This document shows positions 7,850 through 15,789 of a DNA stretch of 24,638 bases, in pieces. Source of the DNA: CAZBGQ01 sp964491515 (GTDB taxonomy: Bacteria; Patescibacteriota; Gracilibacteria; UBA1369; UBA12473). Both the position numbers and the translations under genes were made by a program. The DNA is taken from assembly GCA_964491515.1 (NCBI GenBank), contig CAZBGQ010000024.1, forward strand, positions 1 to 24,638. Reading direction: 5' to 3'. The notes beneath the pieces were generated by a model. The model did no database searches and was not told the origin of the DNA. It was given only the letters and a program-made list of their open reading frames with translations. Numbering within the stretch: the stretch's first letter is position 1; every line of letters begins with the position of its first letter.

Positions 7850-9685
7850 CTATTCTTCCTCTTTAGATTCCATGAAAGCAGCCATAGCCGGATAAATCTC
7901 TTCCCACGTAACCACTTCCTCACCATTAATTTCATGAAGCTCCAAATAAAAATTCAAAACATCAATATCAGAAAGTAATTCTCTTTCAATTCTAACCAAC
8001 AACTGCATTAATGAAGTAGAATCGGCTCGAACCTGCTCAATCGAAACCCCCTCAGGGGCCACAGCTGAAACAAGTTTATCAGGATGAAATCTCTTCAGGA
8101 CTGGCCGAAGAATAAATTTTCTTATACCTCGAGTATCCCCCTCTTCAACCAACTCTAAAAGTTCTTCATAATCGGCATCAAGAAGCGACATAAAATCAAC
8201 CAAAGCATCCTCAGCATCCTCATCCGCGTCTGGTGACTTCCAGCCCCACCAACCTGGAACTTCCACCGTTTTAGTGGCTTCTTTATGAGCTTCACGCTCA
8301 GCCATTTGTTCTCTTAAGAATTGGTTTTGGAAAGACAAAACTCCTTCGAGCTGCCCACGCAATCGATTAACCTTCTCATAAAGTGCGTAATTGGGGATAC
8401 CATCATTAAGTGCAACATCACCCAAGACTTCTGCATATAAAGCAGCTGCAACAACATAACCTTCACAATTAATCACCAAAGCATCATCAATCTTTTTAAG
8501 TAAAAATGCACACTGATCCATGACTCGTTCAATTTGAGCAAATTCAAAAAATCCAAGTGGTTCTTTCTCGTCAAGACCATCACGTACAGCCCGAACAATA
8601 TTATTCAATCTTCCCCTTAGCTCAACAACTTCTCTCATAGCATCATCTAATTCAGGCACTATCGTATCACCTCTTTCTAATAAAGTGAGCCGAGTCTCTC
8701 TTCTAGCCAAAAGAGCTCTTAACCCCTTCGCTTCTTCTTTTACTTCATCACGATTCTGCTCTGCTAGCTCTTTATCTGCCTGTGCTTTTTCTAACGCAGC
8801 CTTAAGCTCAGCCAATTCAGCCTTCGCTTTTTCTAGTGTCTTGAAAAAGGATTCCACTTTGGGTTCCCTCTGTTTTTTGCTTGAAGCAGCGCTTCTCCGA
8901 CTACCCCCTGTACTTTCTTCGTCAAAATCTTCCTCGTCAAAATCTTCTTCCCCAAATGCCTCCCCCCTCGCGCTTTTACGTTTTGCTCTATTTCTTCGTC
9001 TTCTGGGCCTCCGCGTTCTTCTAGCGCTTAATTCGTCATCCTCTTCGCCCTCATCATAATCGTCATCAGCATCCTCATCGAAAAGAGCTCCAGCCCCACT
9101 ACGAGAAGGGCGTTTTCGTCGACTTCCCCTTTTAAATTCTGAAAACAAATCAAACTCCGGTCCCTCAGTTTCTTCCGCTGGAGGAACCTCCATTTCATGT
9201 CCCCGGAGATGACCTTCCAAAGAAGAAATACGTAATCTTAATCGAATAATCTCTCGTTGCGTCGCATCCAATAATTTCCCACTATCTTCAAGATCAATCG
9301 TCCCCCACACCCTTTGAGCAGACTCACTTGCATCACCACCAGATTCTGCGCCAAAAAAGAAAGTTTTTAAAGCTGCCCCCCATTTCCCATACTGCCTACC
9401 TCTAGCAACATCCCTAAGAACATGGCCGATACTTCTATTTACAGCCTGCCTCCCCGTCAATACAACAACATCTTCATCGCCCAAAACTCTTTGAGCCACA
9501 GCACCAGCCATTTGAGCAGCAAGTTTCCCCATCTCTTCTTCCAAGGAAACCTTCAAAGCTTGACTCAAATCTTCTCCACCTTTTCCGCTTTCCCTAAGGA
9601 CATGATCAACAAGTCCAGTAACAGCACCTTCAAATCCATTATCCTGAGGTTGCTCCCCCCGAGGTCGTCTAAATCGCTTATTCAT
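7850..9685 (-). CDS. Coiled-coil protein with C-terminal J-domain-like segment, 611 aa
   Basis: The layout by residue is: basic N-terminus and helical region (1-160); a low-complexity stretch of alternating acidic and Arg/Lys-rich blocks (about 168-272), including a short tandem EEDFD repeat; a coiled coil (about 278-365, e.g. KAKAELAELKAALEKAQAD); and a helical part (370-470). Near the C-terminus DYEELLELVEEGDTRG, then LRPVLKRFHPDKL, place an HPD tripeptide at 534-536 between two helices, as in DnaJ-type J-domains, where HPD stimulates Hsp70 ATPase. The DnaJ zinc and substrate domains are absent. The start overlaps the stop of the vWA gene by one base (TAATG), so the two are coupled. I infer a scaffold that recruits DnaK to the products of this cluster; the J-domain call rests on motif and spacing only. 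Confidence 0.85.
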   Translation of the reverse strand: MNKRFRRPRGEQPQDNGFEGAVTGLVDHVLRESGKGGEDLSQALKVSLEEEMGKLAAQMAGAVAQRVLGDEDVVVLTGRQAVNRSIGHVLRDVARGRQYGKWGAALKTFFFGAESGGDASESAQRVWGTIDLEDSGKLLDATQREIIRLRLRISSLEGHLRGHEMEVPPAEETEGPEFDLFSEFKRGSRRKRPSRSGAGALFDEDADDDYDEGEEDDELSARRTRRPRRRRNRAKRKSARGEAFGEEDFDEEDFDEESTGGSRRSAASSKKQREPKVESFFKTLEKAKAELAELKAALEKAQADKELAEQNRDEVKEEAKGLRALLARRETRLTLLERGDTIVPELDDAMREVVELRGRLNNIVRAVRDGLDEKEPLGFFEFAQIERVMDQCAFLLKKIDDALVINCEGYVVAAALYAEVLGDVALNDGIPNYALYEKVNRLRGQLEGVLSFQNQFLREQMAEREAHKEATKTVEVPGWWGWKSPDADEDAEDALVDFMSLLDADYEELLELVEEGDTRGIRKFILRPVLKRFHPDKLVSAVAPEGVSIEQVRADSTSLMQLLVRIERELLSDIDVLNFYLELHEINGEEVVTWEEIYPAMAAFMESKEEE

Positions 9686-10893
9686 TATTCTGATGTTGTT
9701 AAAAATGCTTTAGGCGAAGTAGTACTACTACTCAAAGTAAGACGCCGCCCACCTGTCTCGCCACTGCCAAGTGCCTTACGCTTATCACCTCCAGCCAAAC
9801 GGAGCGCTTCCTCTCCGAGTGAACCCCTCGCACTAGCCTTTGCCCCACCATGAAATTTCGCTTTAACCTTTGCGCTAAATCGAACCCTAGCAGATTTCCC
9901 CTCCTCTGTTGTTCCAGTCCTAACCTCCTCGGCAACTTCCTCTTGAGCCTCCATTACAAGGTCAACAATACGAGTCACTAATCCCTGAATATTATTAGGA
10001 TCTCTCAAATCCCCAGCATGATCCGCATCAACAAACAAATGACAATCAAAAAAGTCTAGTTGCAGCTTTAATGCGTGTGAGACCGCATTAACCCCACCAT
10101 ACCTACTTGTATTACCTCCGGTAGTCTGCAAGGTAACCATTACAACTCCTAAGTCATTTAATTTTGTCGCAACTCGCTCTAAGTATCCACTGTAATTTGG
10201 ATCCGAAGGCATATCATCAATAGTAATAATGATGCCAGCTCCTAAATCAGCTACCCTGAAATGATCTAAACACTCCTCTAATCCCTCAAATAGAGTCGAA
10301 TACATATTTCTCGTTTCAGCATGATGTCTATCTACAGCAGAACGACCAGAAGATATTCGAACCCCATCTCCTCCATAGCCCATAAGTCTTATAGTTGCTT
10401 TTTTACTCTCATATTCACCTCCAGCTCCCTTTTCAAGGGCAACTCTTCTTTTAGCCACTTCCTCTTTAACTCCAGTCGACAATCCAATAGCCGCCTCCGC
10501 CAAAGCGCTAGTTTCCTTTGCAGTAGACCAAGACGTATCAACTCCCACAATAACAACATCATGAACTTTGCCAAGCACTACAGGCTTAGATACCTCTGCC
10601 TCGATTGCCCCATTATTCGCCGCAACTTCCACATCTTCTAAATGCAAACTAGAACCAGTATGTGCTGTTTCTCTCCGGACCAAATCAAGAACTGCTCGAG
10701 CCTCCTCCGCCTGACCTTCATCCTCCGTTCTAGCCATAACTCCAAACGCTTGCGAAGCAATTCCTGCCTGGCCTTGAGACACAGAAAGCCCGCCAGCTCC
10801 CGCCCTCTTAGCAAGAGACCCAGTAGATCCAATAACCCCTCTCGCCACTAAAGCTCTGTCCTCTTCCCTTCCTACACCCTTTGGTAATTTCAT
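9685..10893 (-). CDS. von Willebrand factor A (vWA) domain protein with MIDAS motif
   Basis: The 402-aa protein contains a central vWA domain. A beta strand (DVVIVGV) leads to D119-T-S121-W-S123, the DxSxS metal-binding MIDAS motif. The MIDAS threonine is probably T200 (NMYSTLFEGLEECL), and the later acidic site is IITIDDMPSD (D226/D227). A further strand, GVVMVTLQT, and a GGNTSRYGG loop follow. Residues 1-105 are Gly/Ala/Ser-rich and the last 80 are basic and Ser/Gly-rich, probably disordered; there is no signal peptide or membrane helix, so it is cytoplasmic. vWA domains bind partners through Mg2+ and often sit in multi-subunit chaperone-like assemblies with AAA ATPases, but no MoxR-type ATPase is encoded in this window. 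It overlaps the J-like gene and lies 41 bases after the 553-aa gene. Confidence 0.85.
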   Translation of the reverse strand: MKLPKGVGREEDRALVARGVIGSTGSLAKRAGAGGLSVSQGQAGIASQAFGVMARTEDEGQAEEARAVLDLVRRETAHTGSSLHLEDVEVAANNGAIEAEVSKPVVLGKVHDVVIVGVDTSWSTAKETSALAEAAIGLSTGVKEEVAKRRVALEKGAGGEYESKKATIRLMGYGGDGVRISSGRSAVDRHHAETRNMYSTLFEGLEECLDHFRVADLGAGIIITIDDMPSDPNYSGYLERVATKLNDLGVVMVTLQTTGGNTSRYGGVNAVSHALKLQLDFFDCHLFVDADHAGDLRDPNNIQGLVTRIVDLVMEAQEEVAEEVRTGTTEEGKSARVRFSAKVKAKFHGGAKASARGSLGEEALRLAGGDKRKALGSGETGGRRLTLSSSTTSPKAFLTTSE

Positions 10894-10934
10894 GATCTAA
10901 AATTTTAAAAATATAAAATAATCCCTCTCAACTC

Positions 10935-12596
10935 CTAGCCCCTTCTTCCCCGTCTAATGAATGGATACACCTGACTTAAACTCCGAGGAATAATTCCACT
11001 TGAGTCAGGAGCTATAAGTGCATCAAATGTATAACTCCCAGCCATACTTAAATCATTTTCCTCAATGAGTGAAACTATTTGATGAAGTGTACGACGAGTC
11101 CTATCTTTAGTTCTGCGCGGAATTTCTCTTCCACCCTCTTCCGAAGATTCAAGCTCAATAACCTCAAATGAAAAAGGTGTATCTAAGGTAAGAGCTGATA
11201 GATTCATTTGTGATAGAGCAATGACCAATTGAGTGAATACCGTACTGTAGACATCACCTAACTCAAAAACTCCCCTATAAATATCATCAATCAACAACTC
11301 ATCACCCACCCATAAACGAACTTTTGAATTCACTTTTGCTTTATCCGCCTTCGACAGTTCACTCCGGAAAAGCGCCTCACATAAGCCACATAAAAAATAA
11401 TGCTGTAGTGCGCTCATTAAAAGAATCATTTCTGGAGTCATTGGGTGCCCCTCAAAAAAGACCATAGATCCATGTTTTCCCTGAGTTAAACGAGTTCGAT
11501 CTTCGGGCAGACCCTTCGTCAATTTACCTTGCAAGAAACGAGCAGTTCCTTCGCAATCTCTAATCTCCTTTGGACTTAAAAAGTCTGTCCTCAATTCTTC
11601 CCAAAAGCCAGGACGTGACTCAACCTCAGCTCTATCACCCATCGCTTCAGCGCCCGCCTGCTGCTCCTCAGCAGGAAAAGGATATAATTCATATTCATCA
11701 GAACGGTCCAAATCAAACAGATCTACAAAACAATAAGAATCGCCCCCCTCAGGAACACCAGCCCTTAACAAATCGCTAAAAACAAATCGATCTTGATCAT
11801 GTTGACAATAACGTTCGCCTGAATCTACCTTGCTTGCCGAAAAAGAAATTTCATCATCCAAAGATAACTCAGGCATATGCTGGGACAAGAAAATCATCAT
11901 ATGATGCGCCAATCCCATTTCAGCGACATGGTACCGATATTGACGCTCCAAAACGAGATGGCCATTAACCATAATTTCACATTGAAATACAATTTGGTCT
12001 CCTCTAGCTTCAAAATCTTGTAGACTCTCAGTATCTCCTTTCAAGAGGGCTCCCCTATCCAGCATCGGAATCAAAAATTTTCTCATCATCCCCGCAAATG
12101 AAAGCATGGCTTGAGGCGTAAGAGGATGGTTTCTATAAAATATCCTCCCCGCATCACCAGCGGGACTCCATTTTTCAGGATCACTAGCAAGCCCTCTAAC
12201 AAGTCGACGCTGAAGACTCTCACAAACCTTTTCGAACCTCTCGGCATTAGGTCCCATAAGCTTAGTCACGTCAAATCCGCTAAGAAGATTTCCCGATGTC
12301 ACGTTACCAGCCGCAGCCGCCACAGTTCCCCGGAGAGAACCTAACTCCGCTGCATCAGATTCTGGAACAGACAATTGGCCCGACGAAACCTCGCGGACAA
12401 CATGATTCAAAACTCGCAAAAGCATTTCTCCATCATCAGGTAAATTTTGAAGCATTCCTTTAGCTGCTAGGATCTTCTTTGAATCACCATCGCACAGTGC
12501 TTCAATTAATAAATTTGCTGTAATTAAGGCCACACCCTCAAGTGGTGATTCTTTCCCCACAGCAACAGGGGCCGCTGATTCATTTGGTCTTGCCAT
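10935..12596 (-). CDS. Hypothetical MARPNES protein with two HPLTP modules, 553 aa
   Basis: No known family is recognised. The N-terminus (MARPNES, then about 65 residues ending near LPDDGEMLLRVL) matches the neighbouring 298-aa protein. Two internal repeats are visible, at about residues 119-255 and 346-480. Each has a leading helix (SLQRRLVRGL; FLQGKLTKGL), a strand plus HPLTP/HPMTP (157-161, 384-388), a long hydrophobic helix, a beta hairpin (CEIMVNGHLVLE; VRLWVGDELLID) and a second helix ending in a short strand. The C-terminus is basic (PFIRRGRRG). There is no signal peptide. The gene lies 29 bases after its paralogue and carries the same 15-nt leader, so it probably arose by tandem duplication. 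Function unknown; a structural or partner-binding role next to the vWA protein is my inference. Confidence 0.82.
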   Translation of the reverse strand: MARPNESAAPVAVGKESPLEGVALITANLLIEALCDGDSKKILAAKGMLQNLPDDGEMLLRVLNHVVREVSSGQLSVPESDAAELGSLRGTVAAAAGNVTSGNLLSGFDVTKLMGPNAERFEKVCESLQRRLVRGLASDPEKWSPAGDAGRIFYRNHPLTPQAMLSFAGMMRKFLIPMLDRGALLKGDTESLQDFEARGDQIVFQCEIMVNGHLVLERQYRYHVAEMGLAHHMMIFLSQHMPELSLDDEISFSASKVDSGERYCQHDQDRFVFSDLLRAGVPEGGDSYCFVDLFDLDRSDEYELYPFPAEEQQAGAEAMGDRAEVESRPGFWEELRTDFLSPKEIRDCEGTARFLQGKLTKGLPEDRTRLTQGKHGSMVFFEGHPMTPEMILLMSALQHYFLCGLCEALFRSELSKADKAKVNSKVRLWVGDELLIDDIYRGVFELGDVYSTVFTQLVIALSQMNLSALTLDTPFSFEVIELESSEEGGREIPRRTKDRTRRTLHQIVSLIEENDLSMAGSYTFDALIAPDSSGIIPRSLSQVYPFIRRGRRG

Positions 12597-12611
12597 AATT
12601 TATGATTTTAA
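12575..12611 (-). repeat. 37-bp direct repeat, copy 1 (leader and first codons)
   Basis: This is identical over 37 bases to 13501-13537. It covers 15 bases of leader plus the first 22 coding bases (MARPNES) of the 553-aa gene. Identity stops abruptly at the edges, and the coding sequence beyond is only moderately similar to the paralogue. Confidence 0.9.
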
Positions 12612-12625
12612 GATTAAAAATTATT

Positions 12626-13522
12626 TTAAAAATCGACACTGTCATCATTAACAACTTGCCAAAGCATATAAAGCATTTTCTCCAAACAATTTAGATAGCC
12701 AGGATAAGTTGTTGCGTCGCTATTTCGTAAGCCAACTAATAGAATAGATAAACGATCCATATGGACACCCAACGTCTTCCTGTTATCAACCAAAGCAAGG
12801 CCTCTCTTCTTCTTCTTTCCACCCCTGCTTGCATGCAAATGAACAACATCATCCTCCCTAAAAGGGAAAGACCTACCTAACACCGCATTATAAAAATCAG
12901 CAAAAATTTGATTTTCATCCTCAACAATTCCGCTAGTACTTCTTTCTACAATCACATCATCATTATAGGTAACCTTTATATCTACAGGTTTATCAGTCTT
13001 TTTCCCAATAAGGAAATAGAGCTGCTCGACCAGCAAGGTAAATAACAAACCATGATGAGAAGTTAATGGATGCCTTTCTAAACCTTCAATTACTTCAGGA
13101 CGCAAACGGGTCCGAAGTCCGCCTCTCTTGGGATCAAGTAATTCAGCATTAGCCTTAACAATACTTCCTTCAAGTCCATATAATTCACTTTGAATATTTA
13201 CGAACCTCCCCAAATCAATAGGACCATCATTTACAGTATCTAAAACTCTGTCTGAAAAATCCCCTGAAACACCATCAATGACTTCCCCCGAGCCCAACAA
13301 CCCCAAGGCTGTAAGCTGTGCAAAGGCATATTCTAAAATCTCCAAAACAGCTCCTCCATCATCCGGTGAATGCTGCAACATTTTTTTAAACTCAAGACAC
13401 TTAGCTGGATCATTGCCACTCAATCCAGAAATAATTAAATTAGCCGTAGCTAAGGCCGCACCCGTAAGTGGCTCCTCCGATACCCCGACAATAGAGGCCT
13501 CTGATTCATTTGGTCTTGCCAT
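12626..13522 (-). CDS. Hypothetical MARPNES protein with one HPLTP module, 298 aa
   Basis: This is a paralogue of the 553-aa protein downstream. The first 75 residues correspond (MARPNES; PLTGAALATANLIISGL; MLQHSPDDG). They are followed by a divergent linker and one HPLTS-centred module (HPLTS at 151-155, helix LLFTLLVEQLYFLIG, hairpin VDIKVTYNDDVIVE). A lysine run (GGKKKKRG, 234-241) and a helical C-terminus follow. No domain family is recognised and there is no signal peptide. A promoter-like pair lies 28-55 bases upstream of the start, in the gap after the 67-aa gene, so it may begin its own transcript. The shorter copy has one module where the other has two. Confidence 0.8.
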   Translation of the reverse strand: MARPNESEASIVGVSEEPLTGAALATANLIISGLSGNDPAKCLEFKKMLQHSPDDGGAVLEILEYAFAQLTALGLLGSGEVIDGVSGDFSDRVLDTVNDGPIDLGRFVNIQSELYGLEGSIVKANAELLDPKRGGLRTRLRPEVIEGLERHPLTSHHGLLFTLLVEQLYFLIGKKTDKPVDIKVTYNDDVIVERSTSGIVEDENQIFADFYNAVLGRSFPFREDDVVHLHASRGGKKKKRGLALVDNRKTLGVHMDRLSILLVGLRNSDATTYPGYLNCLEKMLYMLWQVVNDDSVDF

Positions 13523-13537
13523 AATTTATGATTTTAA
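13501..13537 (-). repeat. 37-bp direct repeat, copy 2 (leader and first codons)
   Basis: This is identical to 12575-12611, including synonymous positions of the first seven codons and 15 bases of untranslated leader of the 298-aa gene. The leader holds TTAAAATC ending seven bases before the ATG. Confidence 0.9.
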
Positions 13538-13549
13538 AGTTAAGACTTA

Positions 13550-13577
13550 CTTATAAACTAAAACCGGAATCTATCAA
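13550..13577 (-). promoter_or_regulatory. Probable promoter of the MARPNES genes
   Basis: Minus strand: TTGATA, 16-bp spacer, TATAAG. The predicted leader is about 20 nt, AU-rich and without a Shine-Dalgarno sequence. It would allow expression of the 298-aa gene and downstream genes apart from the TrmB promoter. Confidence 0.5.
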
Positions 13578-13621
13578 CAGTCCTACATCCAAGATTCCCA
13601 ATCTAAACCTGCAAATTCAAA

Positions 13622-13825
13622 CTATCTCCTGACAGTAGTTACTGATGACAAATCAACATTCCTAGTCCTCATATCCAAAAAAGTCATTTGAACAAATAAG
13701 GCAAACCCATGCCTAACATCTTGCAATGGATCATCCTTTACATCCTTCTCATCCTCAACCTCCCCTACAACAGGCTCCAACAGCTGCGCCACAAATTCAT
13801 CATATTTACGATCAAGTCTAGACAT
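13622..13825 (-). CDS. Small hypothetical protein, 67 aa
   Basis: This is a short acidic protein starting MSRLDRKYDEFVAQLLEPVVGEVEDEKDVKDD and ending in a more hydrophobic part (HGFALFVQMTFLDM) with a basic tail (TTVRR). No family is recognised. It lies in the 430-base space between the 612-aa and 298-aa genes on the same strand, 125 bases after the first and 99 before the second. The AU-rich leader resembles those of its neighbours. Support is its position, its balanced protein-like composition and the lack of a better frame on either strand; it could still be a chance frame. Confidence 0.6.
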   Translation of the reverse strand: MSRLDRKYDEFVAQLLEPVVGEVEDEKDVKDDPLQDVRHGFALFVQMTFLDMRTRNVDLSSVTTVRR

Positions 13826-13950
13826 AAAAAAACCATTAAAAGATTAAATCTATTAATGATCTCAATACACCCCGCTGTCACGTATCCACACACCAAAAAC
13901 ATCCTTCCGAACCTTATAATTCCTGCCATCAAATACTCCCGACAAGACCC

Positions 13951-15789
13951 TTAATCATCCATCAAAGCCGGATTATAATCCCACGTCTCAAGACCATCAT
14001 ATGTCTCACGGTACCACTCAGGATATTCTTTCGACCACTTCAAGCTCCCCCAAAGCACCCCTTCCGGCGGCCCCAAAGCTAATCCCCCAAAAGTATGCCC
14101 TGTTAAATCAAAATAAAGACGATCCCAGAATTCCCACATTCGCAAGCCATACCAATTAGCATTACTGTTTGGACACATACCCGCCGGTCCCAAATGGCCC
14201 TGAAACAATTCGCCTAAATACCGGATAAAATACGCCAATTCTGAATTCCTCTCGTAGCCACGTGGCTCACAATGAAATGGTAAATTATTATAACTAGGAA
14301 GCTCAAAAAAATTCTTCTTTCGCCCCTTCTTAGCACAATGACGATTCCGAAGTAATGGTAAAACTCCCGATCGCTCCAAAACATCTTTAAACCATGGAAT
14401 CTTATAAAATTCAGCCAAAATTTCATCCATAATTTTCCATATTTCTACTTCCAATAAATAATTCCGGTCCTCCAAAGACAACCGCTCACAGTTCTTAATT
14501 CCCTCGATATAATTGTCATAAATAATCAACACCTCTTCACCCAACCTCATATATCCTTTGAAAAATGCATCGCCATCACGTGGATCTTCCCCCTGGAAAA
14601 ACCCCAACGAACCTATTTCCCGATTCGGCAAACTCATGTTCCATAGTTGTTCCAATCCCATATGACGATAAAAAACGATACCTGATGTCCCCTTAACTTC
14701 TGGATACTCATATTTAGAGCGAGGAATATGATCAATCCCCAACTGTTTTCCATATCTCTCGCAAAGCTTAGAAACTCCTTGGTCAAAAGGCCTCTCTCCT
14801 TGGTGGCCAATCTTATGCTTTAAGGTTGTAATTGTGATCGCCAGCTGAAATAAAGCATACATAGGATCCCCAGCTACTCGCTTACGCAACCCCTTAGGGA
14901 TACACTCTAAAACTAATTCCTTAAATTCATCATCAGCTGCAAATAGAACCCTGATTTTTTGAAAAAGGCGCATAAATTCCGGCTCTTCAGCCAACACGTC
15001 TGACATTAAATAAACTTCACGTCTTTGCATGGGCTTCCCCCATGCTTCTTCTAACTCCTCTGATTTAACTTTATGTTCAGCCGCACGCTCGAAATTAACT
15101 TTTGCATAAATATTATTATAAACATGCCACAGATGCATACATTCCTTTGCTTCCTTTTTTAAAGAAGTAATACGAGTCATCTCTGCTTCCGTTAAGCTTC
15201 TTGTCTTCCCTTCAAATATCAAAGCTTTCCATTCTCGAATTAGCTCAGAACCCTCTACTCGAAATTCTTCTGCTCTTTCCGTGTCCCTTTCTCCCTTTCC
15301 ATAAGAACGTTCAAACAAAGCCATCTCACGCTTCGCATCCCTCAGATGAAACTCTCTAATCTCAATCAAATAATCCTGCAAAGCCTCCACAAATAACTTT
15401 TCTCGAACACCAATCAAGCGCACAACACGTGCTACTTCTTGCTCAGACCCCTCTCCCAATTCTCGCTTAACATTAAACATTAGAGGAGAATCTGCAATCA
15501 TCAAAAGACAATCTCCCTCCCTCTGCATCAAATATCTTACCCAAAATAGCTCATCACGAGATCGTATCGTATGTCTCTCCGCATTTTTCGCGCGCGGATC
15601 ACACCCTAACACACACACTGGCATACCCTTCGCAAGATTATTCGCCGCCTCTCTAGGGTCATAACCCTCTCCATCAATCACATGAAGCCCTCGATCAGAA
15701 GAAGATGCCCTATCAGCAATTTCCTCTGCAGCTTCCGCCTCTCCCATCAATTCAAGTGATCCTAAATGTCGCGCCAAGTCTACACTCAT
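13951..15789 (-). CDS. Hypothetical protein, 612 aa, coupled to the TrmB-like regulator
   Basis: I do not recognise this protein. The first 60 residues are acidic and helical (GEAEAAEEIADRASSSDRGLHVIDGEGYDPREAANNL is spread over that region). Then a small alpha/beta stretch contains MPVCVLGCDPR and CLLMIADSPLMFNV. A long charged helical part follows (about 120-270). The C-terminal third is rich in Trp, Tyr, Phe, Gly and Pro, with NNLPFHCEPRGYE and MCPNSNANWYGLRMWEFWDRLYFD. There is no signal peptide or membrane helix. The start codon overlaps the regulator's stop (ATGA), so the two are translated together and probably share a function or a signal. In size and aromatic character it resembles the 496-aa protein that closes the cluster, without provable homology. 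Confidence 0.82.
   Translation of the reverse strand: MSVDLARHLGSLELMGEAEAAEEIADRASSSDRGLHVIDGEGYDPREAANNLAKGMPVCVLGCDPRAKNAERHTIRSRDELFWVRYLMQREGDCLLMIADSPLMFNVKRELGEGSEQEVARVVRLIGVREKLFVEALQDYLIEIREFHLRDAKREMALFERSYGKGERDTERAEEFRVEGSELIREWKALIFEGKTRSLTEAEMTRITSLKKEAKECMHLWHVYNNIYAKVNFERAAEHKVKSEELEEAWGKPMQRREVYLMSDVLAEEPEFMRLFQKIRVLFAADDEFKELVLECIPKGLRKRVAGDPMYALFQLAITITTLKHKIGHQGERPFDQGVSKLCERYGKQLGIDHIPRSKYEYPEVKGTSGIVFYRHMGLEQLWNMSLPNREIGSLGFFQGEDPRDGDAFFKGYMRLGEEVLIIYDNYIEGIKNCERLSLEDRNYLLEVEIWKIMDEILAEFYKIPWFKDVLERSGVLPLLRNRHCAKKGRKKNFFELPSYNNLPFHCEPRGYERNSELAYFIRYLGELFQGHLGPAGMCPNSNANWYGLRMWEFWDRLYFDLTGHTFGGLALGPPEGVLWGSLKWSKEYPEWYRETYDGLETWDYNPALMDD

Noticed and set aside
7819..7935. 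N-terminal extension of the 496-aa protein
   Set aside because: It is basic, overlaps the end of the preceding gene, and ATG 7818 gives a normal N-terminus 31 bases after the previous stop.
8915..8950. Short tandem DNA repeat considered as a CRISPR or satellite fragment
   Set aside because: It is in frame and encodes the repeated EEDFD block of the coiled-coil protein; no spacers and only two to three units.
8685..9059. A plus-strand Ser/Leu/Ala-rich open frame opposite the J-like gene
   Set aside because: It is the antisense shadow of the acidic and Arg-rich coding sequence; no promoter or family pattern.
6314..13945. The 11-mer ACTCCCGACAA occurring just after the stops of both the 496-aa and the 612-aa genes
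   Set aside because: Shared 11-mers are expected many times by chance in a window this long; no stem or T-run makes either copy a terminator.
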